From Prototheca cutis (taxonomy: Eukaryota; Chlorophyta; Trebouxiophyceae; Chlorellales; Chlorellaceae): DNA of 64,000 nucleotides. The stretch's first letter is position 1; every line of letters begins with the position of its first letter. Under the pieces are notes generated by a model, which was not told the origin of the DNA, searched no databases, and saw only the letters and a program-made list of their open reading frames with translations. The translations under genes and the position numbers were made by a program. Shown here in pieces: positions 10,557 to 22,395 of this stretch. The DNA lies in assembly GCA_002897115.2 (NCBI GenBank), contig BCIH01000002.1, forward strand, positions 710,681 to 774,680, read 5' to 3'.

Positions 10557-13500
10557 ATGTCTGGCAGGAGCAAGGCAGCGCAGGGCTTGCGAGCTGCCGC
10601 TGCTTTAGGCCTGCACCGGGAACTTGAAGATGCGCTACAACATGTGGCACGATCCATCATAGATGACGTTGACGACGCAGGCAAGAGCCGGAATTGACTG
10701 CTCATTCCACTGCGCGGGGGGGGGGAGGGGGGGTATCGAAGTTGCGGCGAGTGCTTGCCATTGGCAGAGTGCAAGGGATCCCGATCCCTGCCGCCATATC
10801 TTTTTTGTGTTTGATTGTGTTTCGTGTACTCCCGAGTTCGCGTGCGGGGCCCTAGGCACTGGCCAGTGCGGCACACCGCCGTCCGAATGCTCATCGGAAC
10901 TCGACCAAAGACCCCCCTCCGTTGTGGCAGGTCGCTCTGCCCTGCACCATGCGGCGAGCTGCGGGCATGACAGGTGTGTCGAGCTCCTGCTGAATCACGG
11001 ATCCAATGGCGTGTGCCAGGACAGGCAGGGCAACACACCATTGCACTTGGCCACAGAGGTGGGTACTGGGTCGCTAGGGCACAGGAACTGGAAGGCTGTG
11101 CATGCACATTGTCCGGCTGCCAGCCAGCGGCCGTATTGGTGCTTAGCACACTGGGTTCAAGCCCATATTTGGTTCGGTCACATGGTCGATAGGACCCTCT
11201 CCACTTCGGCTGCGGTTGTGCGTGCCTGCCCGGCGGCTCCGATCCGCACCACACGGCGTGGAGGGTCGAGAGACCCTCCACGCTCTCAACCCCCATCACC
11301 GCACCCTCCATGCACTCGTCCACACCACCACGTCATTTGCACAGGAGGGGCACCCCATGGCAAGCTACCTTTTGGCCCTGCACTACCCCGGGGCCTGCCT
11401 GCAGGCCAATGCGGCCGGCATCACGCCCGTGGACGCGGCGGCAACGACAGCCTGCGGTGAAGTGCTGAACGCGCTGCTCCTGGCCTGTGCCGGCGCGGGG
11501 GCAGGTTCCCGCGATGACGCCAGTGCAGAGGAGCCCCAGCGGATGTCCGCAAACTGGTGCAGCGCGGGGCCTGCAGATGCAGGCGGCCCGGACAGTGGCG
11601 TGACAAAGAATGCAGCGGGGGACGGCTCCGACGCCCTGGCCCCCGCAACCACAAACGTGCCCGCTGGCCCGCCATCGGCCGGGCTGCAGGCAACTGCGTT
11701 GGAGGCCATGCGCGCTCTGCTGGCCCGCGGTGCGGTTTGCGACACCTGGGCTCCCAACGGCTCGTCCGCACTTATGCTGGCCGCGGCGGCCGACTCGCAC
11801 GAAGGCGTGCGGCTGCTGCTGGCCCACGGCGCGACCCCCGGGCTTCAGGACGCGATGGGCCGCACGGCACTGATGTTTGCCACGGGCAACGGTGCGGGGG
11901 GCGCGCTGGAGGCGCTGCTGGATGCGGGCGCGTCCATTTCTGTCCGCGACCGCCGCGGCAAGAATGTGTTGGACTATGCGGCCAAGGGGACCCCTGTCCG
12001 TGCACGGCTTGAGGCACGACTGCACGAGCTCGAGCTCCGTGCCGCCGCGCTGCAGGCGGCCCTCCTGGCTGAGGTGCTGGGCGAGGGCGAGGCCGGCCGG
12101 GGCTCGGCGGGCAGCGGGGCGGGGACTACTGCCGGTGGGGCCAGCACAGGCCCCACCGGGGGCGCTGCGCCGGCCCAGCAAAAGAAGGGCAAGAAAAAGG
12201 CGAAGAAGAAGGGCAAGGCCAGCGCGGTAGTTGCAACCGCACGAGACCGCGGCGACTCCCCCACGTCTGACGACGTTGGAGCCGCAGCCAGCGATGCCAG
12301 CGGCGGTGAAGACGTGGATGCTGAAGGCGGGGGGGATCGTGATGTGCCCGACGCAGGTTCCGAGCAGCAGCAGCCTGATGGCACGCCGGGGGATGCACTT
12401 GCTGCGCCCAAGGACGGTGCAGCCCCATGGGGACGGGCGACCGTGCCACGGGCGCGCAGTCCTTCGCCGCCACCACCCAGCGCCGCAAAGAAAGCACGGG
12501 ACCCCAGTCCGGAGTGGCACGTCGTGACCAAGGCGGCGGGCCCCAAGCGGGACGCTGCAGGCAGCCACGGCGCTGGGGGAGCCCCCAGCAGCGGCACTGG
12601 TTCCGGACGGCACTCGCGGCCGGGCTCGGCGGCGGGCAATGCGCACACCCCGGCGCCCCGTGGCGCCGCCCAGGCCGCGTCGAGTCATGGCCCGGGGACG
12701 CCCTCGGCCAACGGCGCCGCACCGCCGCCGCAGCACCAGCAGCAGGCCGGTGTGCAGCGCAGGGTGGCCACAGCCACCGCCGCCTCCACCACAACGCACC
12801 GGCGCAGCGACACATCACCGCCCGAAAGCAGCCATGATGCTGGGGAGATCCCCGTGCAGCGGACGACCAGCGCTGAACATCGAGGTGCGGCAGCAGTGGG
12901 ACGCAGCACCCAGCATGACCACGCTGCGCCGGCAGGAGTTTCTGCTAGGGCGGTTGCAGCGCCCTCCCAGCAGCAACAGCAGCTTCATCCACAGCAGCAG
13001 CACCACCAACAGCAGCAGCAGCAGCAACCACATGGCCCCTCGCTGGCGCCCTGGGCAGGGCTGCGNTTGGAGGGCGGTGCAGCCTGCAACCGGACCGCTG
13101 CCGCGCCCGACGCCGACGCATTTCCCCCGCTGGCGCGGGCGGGACCCGCGTCGCAATCAGGGCTTGAACCGGTGGCGGCAATGACTCCCGCAGCAGTCAA
13201 ACCCGCGGGATTGTCGTCACCACCACCCAACGGCGGGCCCCAGGCGCCAGCCACCGACGTCGAGCAGCAAGCGGTTCGGGAGCGTGTGGAGCTGGAGCAG
13301 CTTCGCGCTGAGGTGGCACGGCTTCAGGGCGCGCTGGCCGTTGCCGAGGCCGCGCGGCACGCAGAGGTGGCCGCGCTCCGCGAGGGCGCTGCCGCCGCTT
13401 TGCAGCGCGCCGTCCAGGCCGAGCGTACTGACTGTGTGATGAGGTTTGCGTCGTTCCTGCAGTCACAAGGCCTGGCCTTGCTCCCGTCGACCGCGGAGGC

Positions 13501-14290
13501 CGTGCTGGCCGGGCCGCGGCGTGGCGCTCCGGCGCGAGGGGGCTCGCCTTCCGCGGTCGAGGACTCTGCGGCGATGGGTGGCACGCAGGCACGCCTGTCC
13601 CCGCCTCTCCCGGGGCTCGGCGTCCCGGCCACGGGCATCCTGGCCCAGGTGGGAGAGGCGCTCCAGCCGCACACCGCGCCGCCCGCTGCGGCCCTGGCTG
13701 CCGAGCCGGGCGGGCTGCTGCCGCCGCCACGGGAGTATGCCCCTCTAGGCTTCAACCCCCTCCTCATGGAAAGATACCCCGTCCCTGGACCCAGTGCCGT
13801 CCACCGCCCCTTCTCAGGTGTGCCTTGTCTTGCCTGCGCTTGTGGTGTGTTTGGGTGGGTGGGTGGGTGGATGGGTTCCTCTCAGTTGCTGACTGGAGTG
13901 TGTGGGGTCCGACCGGCACTAGGACAACGGGACACTACCCAGTCGCAAGTGTGACCAACATGAGGGCTGCTGAGGCCCCCGCCTTCCCTTTTTTCCCTCT
14001 AATGTGTCAACCATTGAATATCCGCAGGTCCCCACGGACCGCGTGGCCCCGGTCTGGGAGCATTTGGTCCGCCGCCCGATAGCCAGCATGGCGGTCCAAC
14101 GCTCCGTACTGTACCGCCAACTGGGCCAGAGNACAGGGACGGCATGGACGCACTGCAGCATCCAGGCATTGCGGTGGGACCGGGGCTGAACGACGGCGAC
14201 GCAGCCGCGGCCGCGGCCGCGGCAGCAGCGCACCAGGTGGCGGCAGCGCTGCCCTCCTTTTTCAGGCTGAATCTCGGCACGACTTGCTGA
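10557..14290 (+). CDS. ankyrin-repeat protein with poly-Q and C-terminal coiled coil
   Basis: Four exons: 10557-10680, 10931-11058, 11345-13817, 14028-14290 (995 aa), all in phase. Intron 1 uses a GC donor (GCAG|GCAAGA); joining gives DDAG-RSALHHAASCGH. Ankyrin-type helices occur at about residues 42-84 (SALHHAA, NTPLHLA), 109-125 (ITPVDAA) and, after a disordered insert, 224-300 (ALMLAAA, RTALMFA, KNVLDYA). Then come a short helix, a Lys cluster (KKGKKKAKKKGK, about 364-377), about 240 residues of Ser/Pro/Gly/Ala disorder, a Gln/His run (about 626-646) and a Leu/Glu/Ala coiled coil (about 723-780). The tail includes a poly-Ala run. Likely a nuclear or cytoplasmic scaffold by analogy; no enzymatic domain and no assigned function. 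A TGTAA lies 176 bp past the stop. Confidence 0.75.
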
Positions 14291-14752
14291 GCCTGTCGCA
14301 TGACAGGGCCCCATCGCGACCCCTCTGGTGCTGAGCCCAGGCGACTGCGCCTCAGCACCATTTCCTTGCAGCAGCAGGCCGGGGGACGGGCCAGCGTNGA
14401 GCAGCGGCGCGATGCCCCCCCGGACGCGCGGAGAAAACTTTCTGTATATGCCACGCTGACTCCTGTGTAAGGGTGCATGGCATGTGTGCGTTCCAGAAAG
14501 CGCAGGCAAAGAAATGGGATGTACAATGGATCCTTGGGTTTGGGGCATATGCGGGGACTGGCCCTGCTGCGAAGACGAAGATCCGGTTAAAAAGACCAGG
14601 GGGTTTGGGAAAAGTTTGACCGGATGGATGCAGCATGCGCGCATCATCAGAGTACAGGCTCTGTGGCATACATGAAACGTTATACATACCCTGCATAAAT
14701 ATTCTGATGCCAATGACAACCGGAATTCCGTGAGCTCAGGTGGGCCCACCGT
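14291..14752. other. intergenic stretch between the ankyrin gene and the PRMT-like gene
   Basis: 462 bp holding the 3' UTR of the ankyrin gene and presumably the promoter of the next gene. No open frame with family similarity is present. Confidence 0.5.
14466..14470 (+). terminator. TGTAA, probable green-algal polyadenylation signal
   Basis: TGTAA is the usual chlorophyte poly(A) signal. This one is 176 bp after the ankyrin-gene stop codon; its use is inferred, not shown. Confidence 0.4.
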
Positions 14753-17700
14753 ATGGTCGCATCTGATCATGGCGGGTCCGCGGACCCGACGGTCTGCGAC
14801 GCCGCGAGCCGTGCAAAGATCCAGGCTCTCTACGGTGTGAATATAGAAGATGTGGACCCCAGAGCTCTGGAGTTTGTGGTGGAGCAGTCCCGAAAGGCAG
14901 GCAACGAGGCCTTCAAGGGCCGACAGTACAAAGGTCGGGGGGCATCCTGGACTTGGGGGGAGTGAGGGCGGGGCGGCGGGCAGGTCCCAGCGTGGGGGAG
15001 CGATGCCTGGAGTGACCGCCTGTATTCTGCCAGCATCACCCTGCAACCCTGCATCCCGCAGAGGCCATTCAGTTGTACAGCCAGGCCATCGCCGGGGCGG
15101 AGCGGGACGCGCCGCTGTTCAGCAACCGGTCTGCGGCCTACCTGGCTGAGGGCTCTTTTGACCGCGCACTGTGGGATGCACAAAAATGCGTAGCGCTGCG
15201 CCCAGACTGGGGCAAGGCCCGCTACCGCTTGGGATGCGCGGCTCTGGGTCTCTGCGACTGGGCCGCGGCTCGGGATGCGTTTGTTGCCGGCCTGGAACTC
15301 TGCCCGGGCGACAAAGACATGGTATGAGGGCCTGGGAGAGTTTCAGAGATTTTGTGTTTGCGCCGAGATGAAGGGAAGGGGATGGAGTCGGGTTTGCCGT
15401 TTGTTGAGGGCTATCGGGCCCCGCGGACGGCGTTGCAGACAAGCCGCACCTCCGCTGCTCCCAGAGCCCGCTGCTCCCTGAATCCCGCTGTCAGCCCCCC
15501 CAAAACAACTCGGCCCGACAAGTGCAGACGGCGCGGCTGCAGGAGGCGGAGTGGGTGTTGGACCGGCGGTCGCAGCTGCGTGCGGCGCAGGCTGCGGTCG
15601 ACAGACGAGCAGTGGTCGCTCGGCTGCGAGAACTACGGGCGCGGTCAGCACGCGACGCAGCGCTGCGTCAGTTCAAGCAGAGCATGGCCGGACCAGAGTG
15701 GGACCTGGAAGACCTTGACTGGTGCGTTGGGAGCAGGATGTGGAGTGTGGACCACCGGGCCATGCCCGGGCTTGGGGGCTGCATTTCGTCGTCTGTGTGG
15801 CCGGTGTGCTTGTGGCTTGATAGACTCTACTTCCCCGCTGCGCCCAGCGTCTCTGTGTCGCCGTGCCCACGCATGCACCAACGAATATTTTTTCCGACTC
15901 CATGCATTCAAACAGGCGACCGACATTCATGCCGGGCATGCTGACGGCACCGCGCAGCGAGCTTGAGGCCATGGCTGGTAACTCGCTGCCCCTAGTCCAG
16001 GCTTATCTGTCCCAGCTCGCCGATCTGGCCGCTCCCAAGGCGGCGTTGGCCGCTGTGGGCGATGCAGGCCGGTGGGAGGCATATGCCGAGGCGCTGCGGA
16101 TGCTGGTGGGACGTGCAGAGGCCCCCGCCATGCACGCACTTGTGCTAGAGGCCGGTGGCGGTGTGCTGGGCCCGCTGGCCTCCAGGGCCGGGGCTGGAAT
16201 GCGCGTCACCTGCGTGCCCCGTGGCCGCATGCTCTACCGCATGGCCCGCCAGGTGGCGCATGCCAACGAACCATTGGATGACCTGAAGATATCGCCCTGT
16301 GCGCTCCGCGGCGTCCGCGTCGGGAGCGGGGTTGACGGCACGAAGGGCTTGGCGGCGGAGGACGGCCAACACCCCAGTCAGGAAGGCCACACGGCAGCCC
16401 ACCCTTCAGCCGAGGACGATAGCGTCATCGACAACCAAATGAACCCCGGCAGTGATGGAACCCACGGGCGTGGGAATTCTGCGGCGCCGCTCGCACCGGA
16501 CATGCCAGCCGACGGCTGGGACATGGGACCTCCAGCGGATTTGCTGATCACAGACATGCTGGATCACGGGTGAGGGTGGCGGGGGGGTTGGAATCCTCCA
16601 AAACCCCTCCTGGCTGAGCATGCACAGCCCTACGGTCTGTCCAGTGAATGTCAGTGCCATCGTCGGTTTAACAATAGCCTGCAGCTTCAAATATAAAACA
16701 GTCGACGTACCCCCCTTCAAAAAACAAAGCAAACCCTTTCTGCAGTGTGCTGGGCCTGGGCCTCCTCCCTGCAATCGATGACGCCGCAGCCCGACTGCTG
16801 GCGCCGGGCGCGGTGGTGATGCCACAACGCATCAAGGTCTGCACCATCCACTCTGCACCTGTTGCTGTACTCCCACGCACGAATCTCACCCATGCATCCC
16901 ATCCATACCTCCCGGCACCATTACGAGCAGGTGTATGGCCAGCTTGTGGAGGTGACGCCCGCGGCGGCTGAGGGCCTGGATCTCAGCCCACTGGAGGCAT
17001 ACCGCTGGTGGCCGGGACCCGAGGCCGTGGCGGAGCGGGAGCTGCCGCTGCACGTGGCGCTGTCGGCACCATTCCCTGTGAGCACGCTGGACCTGCAGGC
17101 TCGGGTGGACCGGGCGCTGGCAGGTGCTAGGGAGGGCGAGGGCTCGAGGCCCATGCCTGCATCCCCTGCTGACCCTAGTGCCTGGGAGGAGGACAACAAG
17201 CTGGAAATTCATGTCACCCGGACGGGTCGCGCGACCGCAGTATTGTACTGGTGGGATGCAGAGCTCACCAAAGACGCTGAACCCGAAAAGCATGTGGTGC
17301 TCGGCAACGGCACTGGGATTGCGCCTGCGGTGGGCGATGGCCTTCCACCACATGGGCAGCGGCGGCGGTGGCGGTCCAACATGCCCATGGCGCTGCATTA
17401 TCTAGACGCCGCTCCCGTGACTGCTGGCAGCTGCTTAAGCCTGCGCGTACGACAAGATTGTGGACGGTACGTGTTTGAGGCCAGCCAAGGCTCGTCCACT
17501 TCTATACCTGGTCGTCCCCGGCACGCACTGGTCCCGCGCTGGCACTTTGACATGATTCGCGACGCCACACGAAACGCGGCGTACGCGGCGGCGATAGGCC
17601 GCGCGGTTCAGACATTAGCGACCCGCGGCGGTGGCGTCCACGTGCTTGACGCTGGCGCCGGCACGGGCCTGCTGGGCCTGCTGGCCGCGCGGGCGGGGGC

Positions 17701-19154
17701 CACCAGTGTCGTGGGGCTGGAACTCAACCGCCACATGTGCGACGTCGCGGACGAGTGTTTGGCCGCCAACGGGGCCCTGGGCCGCGTGACCGTGCTCGAC
17801 CGTGACGCTCGCCGCGCGCGTGCCGAGCCGGGACCAGATGGCGCGCCGGCAGACCTGGACCGCCGTGTTGACCTCGTCGTCTACGAGGTGCATTATGTTG
17901 TGTGTGTTTGGGGGGGGGGGCATGGCGAGGATGGACGAAATTGCTTGACCGCTTTTGTTCGATGTCCCCCCCCAAAAAACACAGGTGTTTGATTCGGGGC
18001 TGATTGGGGAGGGGGTGCTGCATATCCTGACGGCAGTCATGCGAAATCTGGCGGCACGGGGCGCGCGCCTGGTGCCAGCCTCGGCCCGTGTGTTTGCCCA
18101 GGCCATTCAACTGCGAAGTGAGGCAGTCATGGGGCTGGACGTCAGGCCCGTCAACCGCTGGCGCTGGCGCCCAGACTATGAAGGCATCAACCTGGAGCAG
18201 TGCAGGGACGACTGGGTGGCACTGTGCGACCCCGTGGAGATCTTCCGCTTTGATTTTTACGACACCGAGATCAACATGCATCCTGCAACGGAGACGCATG
18301 ACCTGCACTTCACAGAGGTACGTGGGGAAGTGGGGCTTGGTTGGTTGGAGGGAGGATGGGGGCACCCTCGCCTCCGCCGGGGCAGTCACTGCGTTGGCAT
18401 GGGCACAGGCGTGCACGCATATGCAACACGCTGTGCAATGCACACAACAACACATCGATCAAACACATGCCCACCATAACAACAACATTAATATTTCCAG
18501 ACTGGCGTGTTTAATGCGGTGGCAATGTGGTTTGAGCTGGAGTTGGATGAGGAGACAACACTGAGTACCAGCCCGCACCAGGGTGGCAAGGGGCCCACTT
18601 GGCAGCAGGCAGTGCAGTGGGTGCCCGAACGGCCAGTGGAGCCGGGCAGTCGAGCGGGTTTGGTGGCTTCCCACGATACCTACGCCATCTCCTTTAGGCA
18701 CGCTGACACGCTGGACGGGAACTGCGACAGCGATCCTGCGGCAAGCGCGGGCGTGACTCGGGACGACACCGCCACCGACGTTCCCCTCATGGCAAGGCAG
18801 CATGCGGGAGGGGTCGACGGGCATGCATGCATAAGCCTGTTGGTCCACCTTTACGTAGTGGGAGCTCTTTTTGGGCAGTTGTTGAGTGCATTCCCATGAA
18901 ATCCCACTCTTTCTAGCCACCGGGTCCAACCACCACCGCCACCCCCACGACACCATTCAATGCAGGACCCGGTGTGGAAGCAGGCGTTTGACNCGTTGCA
19001 GCCTTTAAACTCGCAGCTTGTCCGCGCCTGCGTGCAAAACCCGCTGGAGTATCGCGGTGTGGCGCTGGCAGCGGTGGCGCTGGCGGCACGACCCCACGTT
19101 TTTGGCGTCGATGCCGGCCAGGCCGTGGAATTCTGCAGAAAGATGATGGGCTGA
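14753..19154 (+). CDS. TPR and double-methyltransferase protein arginine methyltransferase (PRMT9/PRMT7-like)
   Basis: Nine exons: 14753-14933, 15062-15321, 15528-15721, 15916-16569, 16746-16836, 16931-17887, 17985-18317, 18501-18854, 18966-19154 (1070 aa). Residues about 50-147 form TPR-like repeats (GNEAFKGRQYKEAIQLYSQAI, then ALWDAQKCVALRP, ARDAFVAGLELCPGD). Two class-I methyltransferase plus beta-barrel units follow, the layout of PRMT9. The first (about 213-560) has altered SAM and double-E sites (VLEAGGGVLG; DMLDHGVLGLG). The second (from about 660) has WHFDMIRDATRNAAY, VLDAGAGTG, VGLELN and YEVFDSGLIGEG, with both loop glutamates, and a barrel end HDTYAISF. Expected reaction: Arg methylation with SAM. 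The last exon (DPVWKQAF...) is joined in phase but is less conserved, so the C-terminus is less certain. Confidence 0.82.
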
Positions 19155-19720
19155 CCTGCATGCATGGGGAGGATGCATGTGGATCGGTCGCAGATAAAGT
19201 GTTCATCACCTGCCCCATGGCCCCTTGCTGTGTCTAGGCTGATCCGAGCCAAGGTTTGTTGGACCAATCCTGGCATCCCCCCCGTCCTTGAGCAGCATTC
19301 TCCAAAAAAAGACTGATTCTGCCCTCTCATGCCAAGGGGGGTGTTTTACATCAGTACGGAGCTGGATGGTTCATTGCAGCGTCTACGCAAGCAACATGGC
19401 CATGCAACATAAATAGAGCAAGGGAAGCATTCCAACGGGCACGTCGAACCACCCGCCAGGTCGACAGACCGCGCACCGGAATGATAGTGCGAGGATGGCA
19501 CAGCGCTGCGACGCTTGCTCCTCGAGCAGTATGACCCAAACATGTGAGACAATTGGCAGAGCATGCCTGCTGTCGTCCACAGCAGCCACGTGGTCAAGCA
19601 GGGTTTGCAGCAGGTCTTTTCTTGTGTGTGTGTTTCCCTTGCATCACACAGCCAAGGGGAAACCATAACTAACACGAGCTTCATATCCCATGTTCAAACT
19701 CTTCAGCAGATCAACATTGC
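19155..19720. other. intergenic stretch between convergent genes
   Basis: 566 bp between the ends of the PRMT-like gene (+) and hydrolase gene 1 (-). It holds two 3' UTRs; no gene is seen. Confidence 0.5.
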
Positions 19721-21586
19721 TCATTGGTCAAGGAACAGGTCCACCAGGTCCAAAACCTCATCACGGTATTCGGCAAACACGCCATGACCGGCCTCGGGGT
19801 AGATGGCGAGCCATGGCTGCAGCAGCCGCGCCGCCAAGGACCGCGAGTTTTGGGCAGGGATGATGACGTCATCCTGGCCGGCCACCAGCAGCACAGGCAC
19901 GGTGATGTTGGGGATGCGGTCGTACACTGTCGTGTCCAGCAGCAGCTGCATGTGATGGGAAGGTGTGGAGATGGTGGGTGGGTGAAAGACTTTTATTCGG
20001 ATGAGCTGCCCGGCCTGTGCAACCTTGCCGGCATCGCATGGCCTGCTCCACGACCAGCAGCAGGAGTCGTCAATCACAGCCCTTCATGCCCTGGCAATCC
20101 GCCTCCCCCAGTTCCATGACCATGTCCTCCAATCAGCAAATATGGCTGCACAGCCAGGTGACTCACGTATGTTGCGACCCCCTGCGCCTGACGCTGCAGG
20201 GCGGTCACATTTGTTTGGTCCACGGTCGTCAGAGTGCCGCTCGAAAACGCCTCGCACGCAGCACGCGCAGCTGCAGAACGTGGACGAGAGTTTGGAGAGG
20301 AGGAGTGAATAGAGTCGTTATCAGTGATGACACCAGGGACACAATTTTGTTGATGCTGTGCCTGGGGCTACCGAATGCCTGAATGACAAAGTACAGTATC
20401 GGGTTGAGTAGGCCCCCCCCTGCCCACACACACACACACACACACCAATGGGGTACTGCAGCGGGTACAGCAGGTTGAGTGCCTGCATCGCGCTCAGGGC
20501 TGGATCCAGCAGCTGGGAGATGACATCATAATCTGGCACCGTCGCGGCGGGCCCGCCCGGGGTGCCCGCCACGACCACGCCCTTGTTCACCCAGTCCGGC
20601 TCCAACGCCGCGAGGGCCAGGGTGATGAAGGCTCCCAGAGACACGCCCAAGACATTTGGGGCGTGGTCGAGCTCCAACGCCTAAACATGTAGGTTTGTAC
20701 GAGGATCATCGGCGCCGGCAGCACGGGATGGACACGCCTTTACAAAATCGCGCGATTTCAGAACGGCAATGTCCGTGCGTGCTTGCATGTCACGTGTCCT
20801 GCATAGCCCCCCACACCCAACGCAAACGTGAACGATCCCAGGAACCGCATTCGTGCTCACCTGTATGAGCTGCGAGGTGTCCCTAGCCATCAGCTCCACC
20901 GTCAATGCAGCGCTGGTGAAATCCTGCACGAGGTGTGGTGGTGGGGAGGTGTTGTCTCACTCCGTGCACAGCAGGCCAGGGCACATGCCACCTGTGTAGC
21001 ACACGCGTGCTCGACAGCAGGACAGTGCCCTCAAGAGCCACAGCATCGATGAACCCCAACCACAGAAATCTCTCACTTTGCTCTGGCCCATGCCCCTGTT
21101 GTCCAGCAAGATAACCTCCTGGCCCTCCGCGAGTCGGCTGAGCAGCAGGGGCGACCAGGAGCGTGCGGTGTTGCCATAGCCGGGAATCAGGACGATGGGC
21201 GGCCGCGAGGTTGATGGAGTGCCAAACCTCCAGTATGCCAACTGGCCGCCGTCAATGACTGCCCAGTGCTGAGGTCCCATGTCCACGGCTGGAACTTCAT
21301 CGGCAGGGGAACCAGGCCACACGCCATATGTCTCGCAGAACCGGATGACTTTCCCATCGTCATCGGATGCTGCACATGCAAACAGATTTTGTCAGCAGGG
21401 ATGGGTTGTCAATGTTTGCTTCAGGGCTCTGGCCAATGCATGGGGAGGCAGGGCTCCGACAGCGGGGGCAAAACCCCCGTTTCAGAGGCCAAACCCTGGC
21501 ACCCAGCACAGGTTCCACCTACCTGCAGCAATCCCTCCAGCAAGGAGTACGGCCAGTGCGACGCTTATGGCCAGTATTCGACCCAT
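19721..21586 (-). CDS. secreted alpha/beta-hydrolase, tandem copy 1
   Basis: Six exons, high to low: 21523-21586, 21077-21369, 20861-20923, 20446-20680, 20167-20270, 19721-19945 (327 aa). Exon 1 encodes a signal peptide (MGRILAISVALAVLLAGG). The mature part is an alpha/beta-hydrolase fold: AYWRFG, IPGYGNT (oxyanion region), LLDNRGMGQS, nucleophile elbow GVSLG, acid in GQDDVIIP, and His in PEAGHG, so the Ser-Asp-His triad is complete. The substrate is unknown; carboxylesterase or lipase-like activity outside the cytosol is an inference. Copies 2 and 3 lie immediately upstream on the same strand with the same intron positions and mostly the same exon lengths. Intron 4 opens directly into a GT dinucleotide run. 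Confidence 0.85.
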
Positions 21587-22395
21587 AATGTCGACTGTAC
21601 CCGACTCGATACAGTGGACTACCTACTGAACTCGCCGTGGAGTACAGGACACCTCGGAGAGCGGCTCCGGGTCGCCCGTGTCGTGCGCGGGGTTCCAGTC
21701 TCGCCACTGTGCGACGGCGAGCCTTGAGTTGACGTTGCACTCTGTGGCCGCCCGTACGTGTAAACACCAGCATTATATGTACGAGAGTTCTCGGAAATGG
21801 CGAGTCGTGGGCTCGTGGATGCGGGTAGGTACGACCCGGGCTCCTTGCCCGCCGTACGGGGACCGGTCCAAGCATTGCGTTCGTACAACATTTGTCCAGT
21901 GAACAATATCTCATCCGAGGCTGCCACTTCAAAACGGGAAACGATCACAAAGGATGCTGTATCAATTTATTCTGCCACGCACAGGTCCTTTGGTCGGTGA
22001 GACGCCTTGAGACTGGGGCACAGCTGGGCCTTGCCTGCCCGCAACGCGGGGTTGCTTCCAGTTGGGCGTGGGATTCAGGTATTGCGGGCGAGTGCCGTGC
22101 AAGCGTGTTGAGTTCACATTCTCACATGTGCACACAGCACAGCACTCACAGTCATGATCTGTGTTTTACAGGACACGGATAGATGGATCGCCGTGGTGAG
22201 GCATCGGATGCGAACATTCAACCCTACGCAGGGCGAATGAACAAAAGGCTGCTGCTACGGCAGTGATGGAGCTTGGCACGTGTTCACGACTGGCCCCAGA
22301 ACCACGCACGGCAGTACTGGATTTCATCAAAATCGACAGTGAACATGGTGTGGAGCATGTTGCCATTGTCCCAGGCAGGGCCGACCAAACAGCTC
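21587..22395. other. spacer between hydrolase genes 1 and 2
   Basis: 809 bp holding the promoter of copy 1 and the 3' UTR of copy 2. On the minus strand a TGTAA (complement of 22166-22170) sits about 226 bp past the stop of copy 2 and may be its poly(A) signal. No gene is seen. Confidence 0.45.

Noticed and set aside
11333..12799. A 488-codon antisense frame over the ankyrin gene
   Set aside because: Arg/Gly/Ala-rich shadow with no motif; the + strand frame joins in phase with ankyrin exons.
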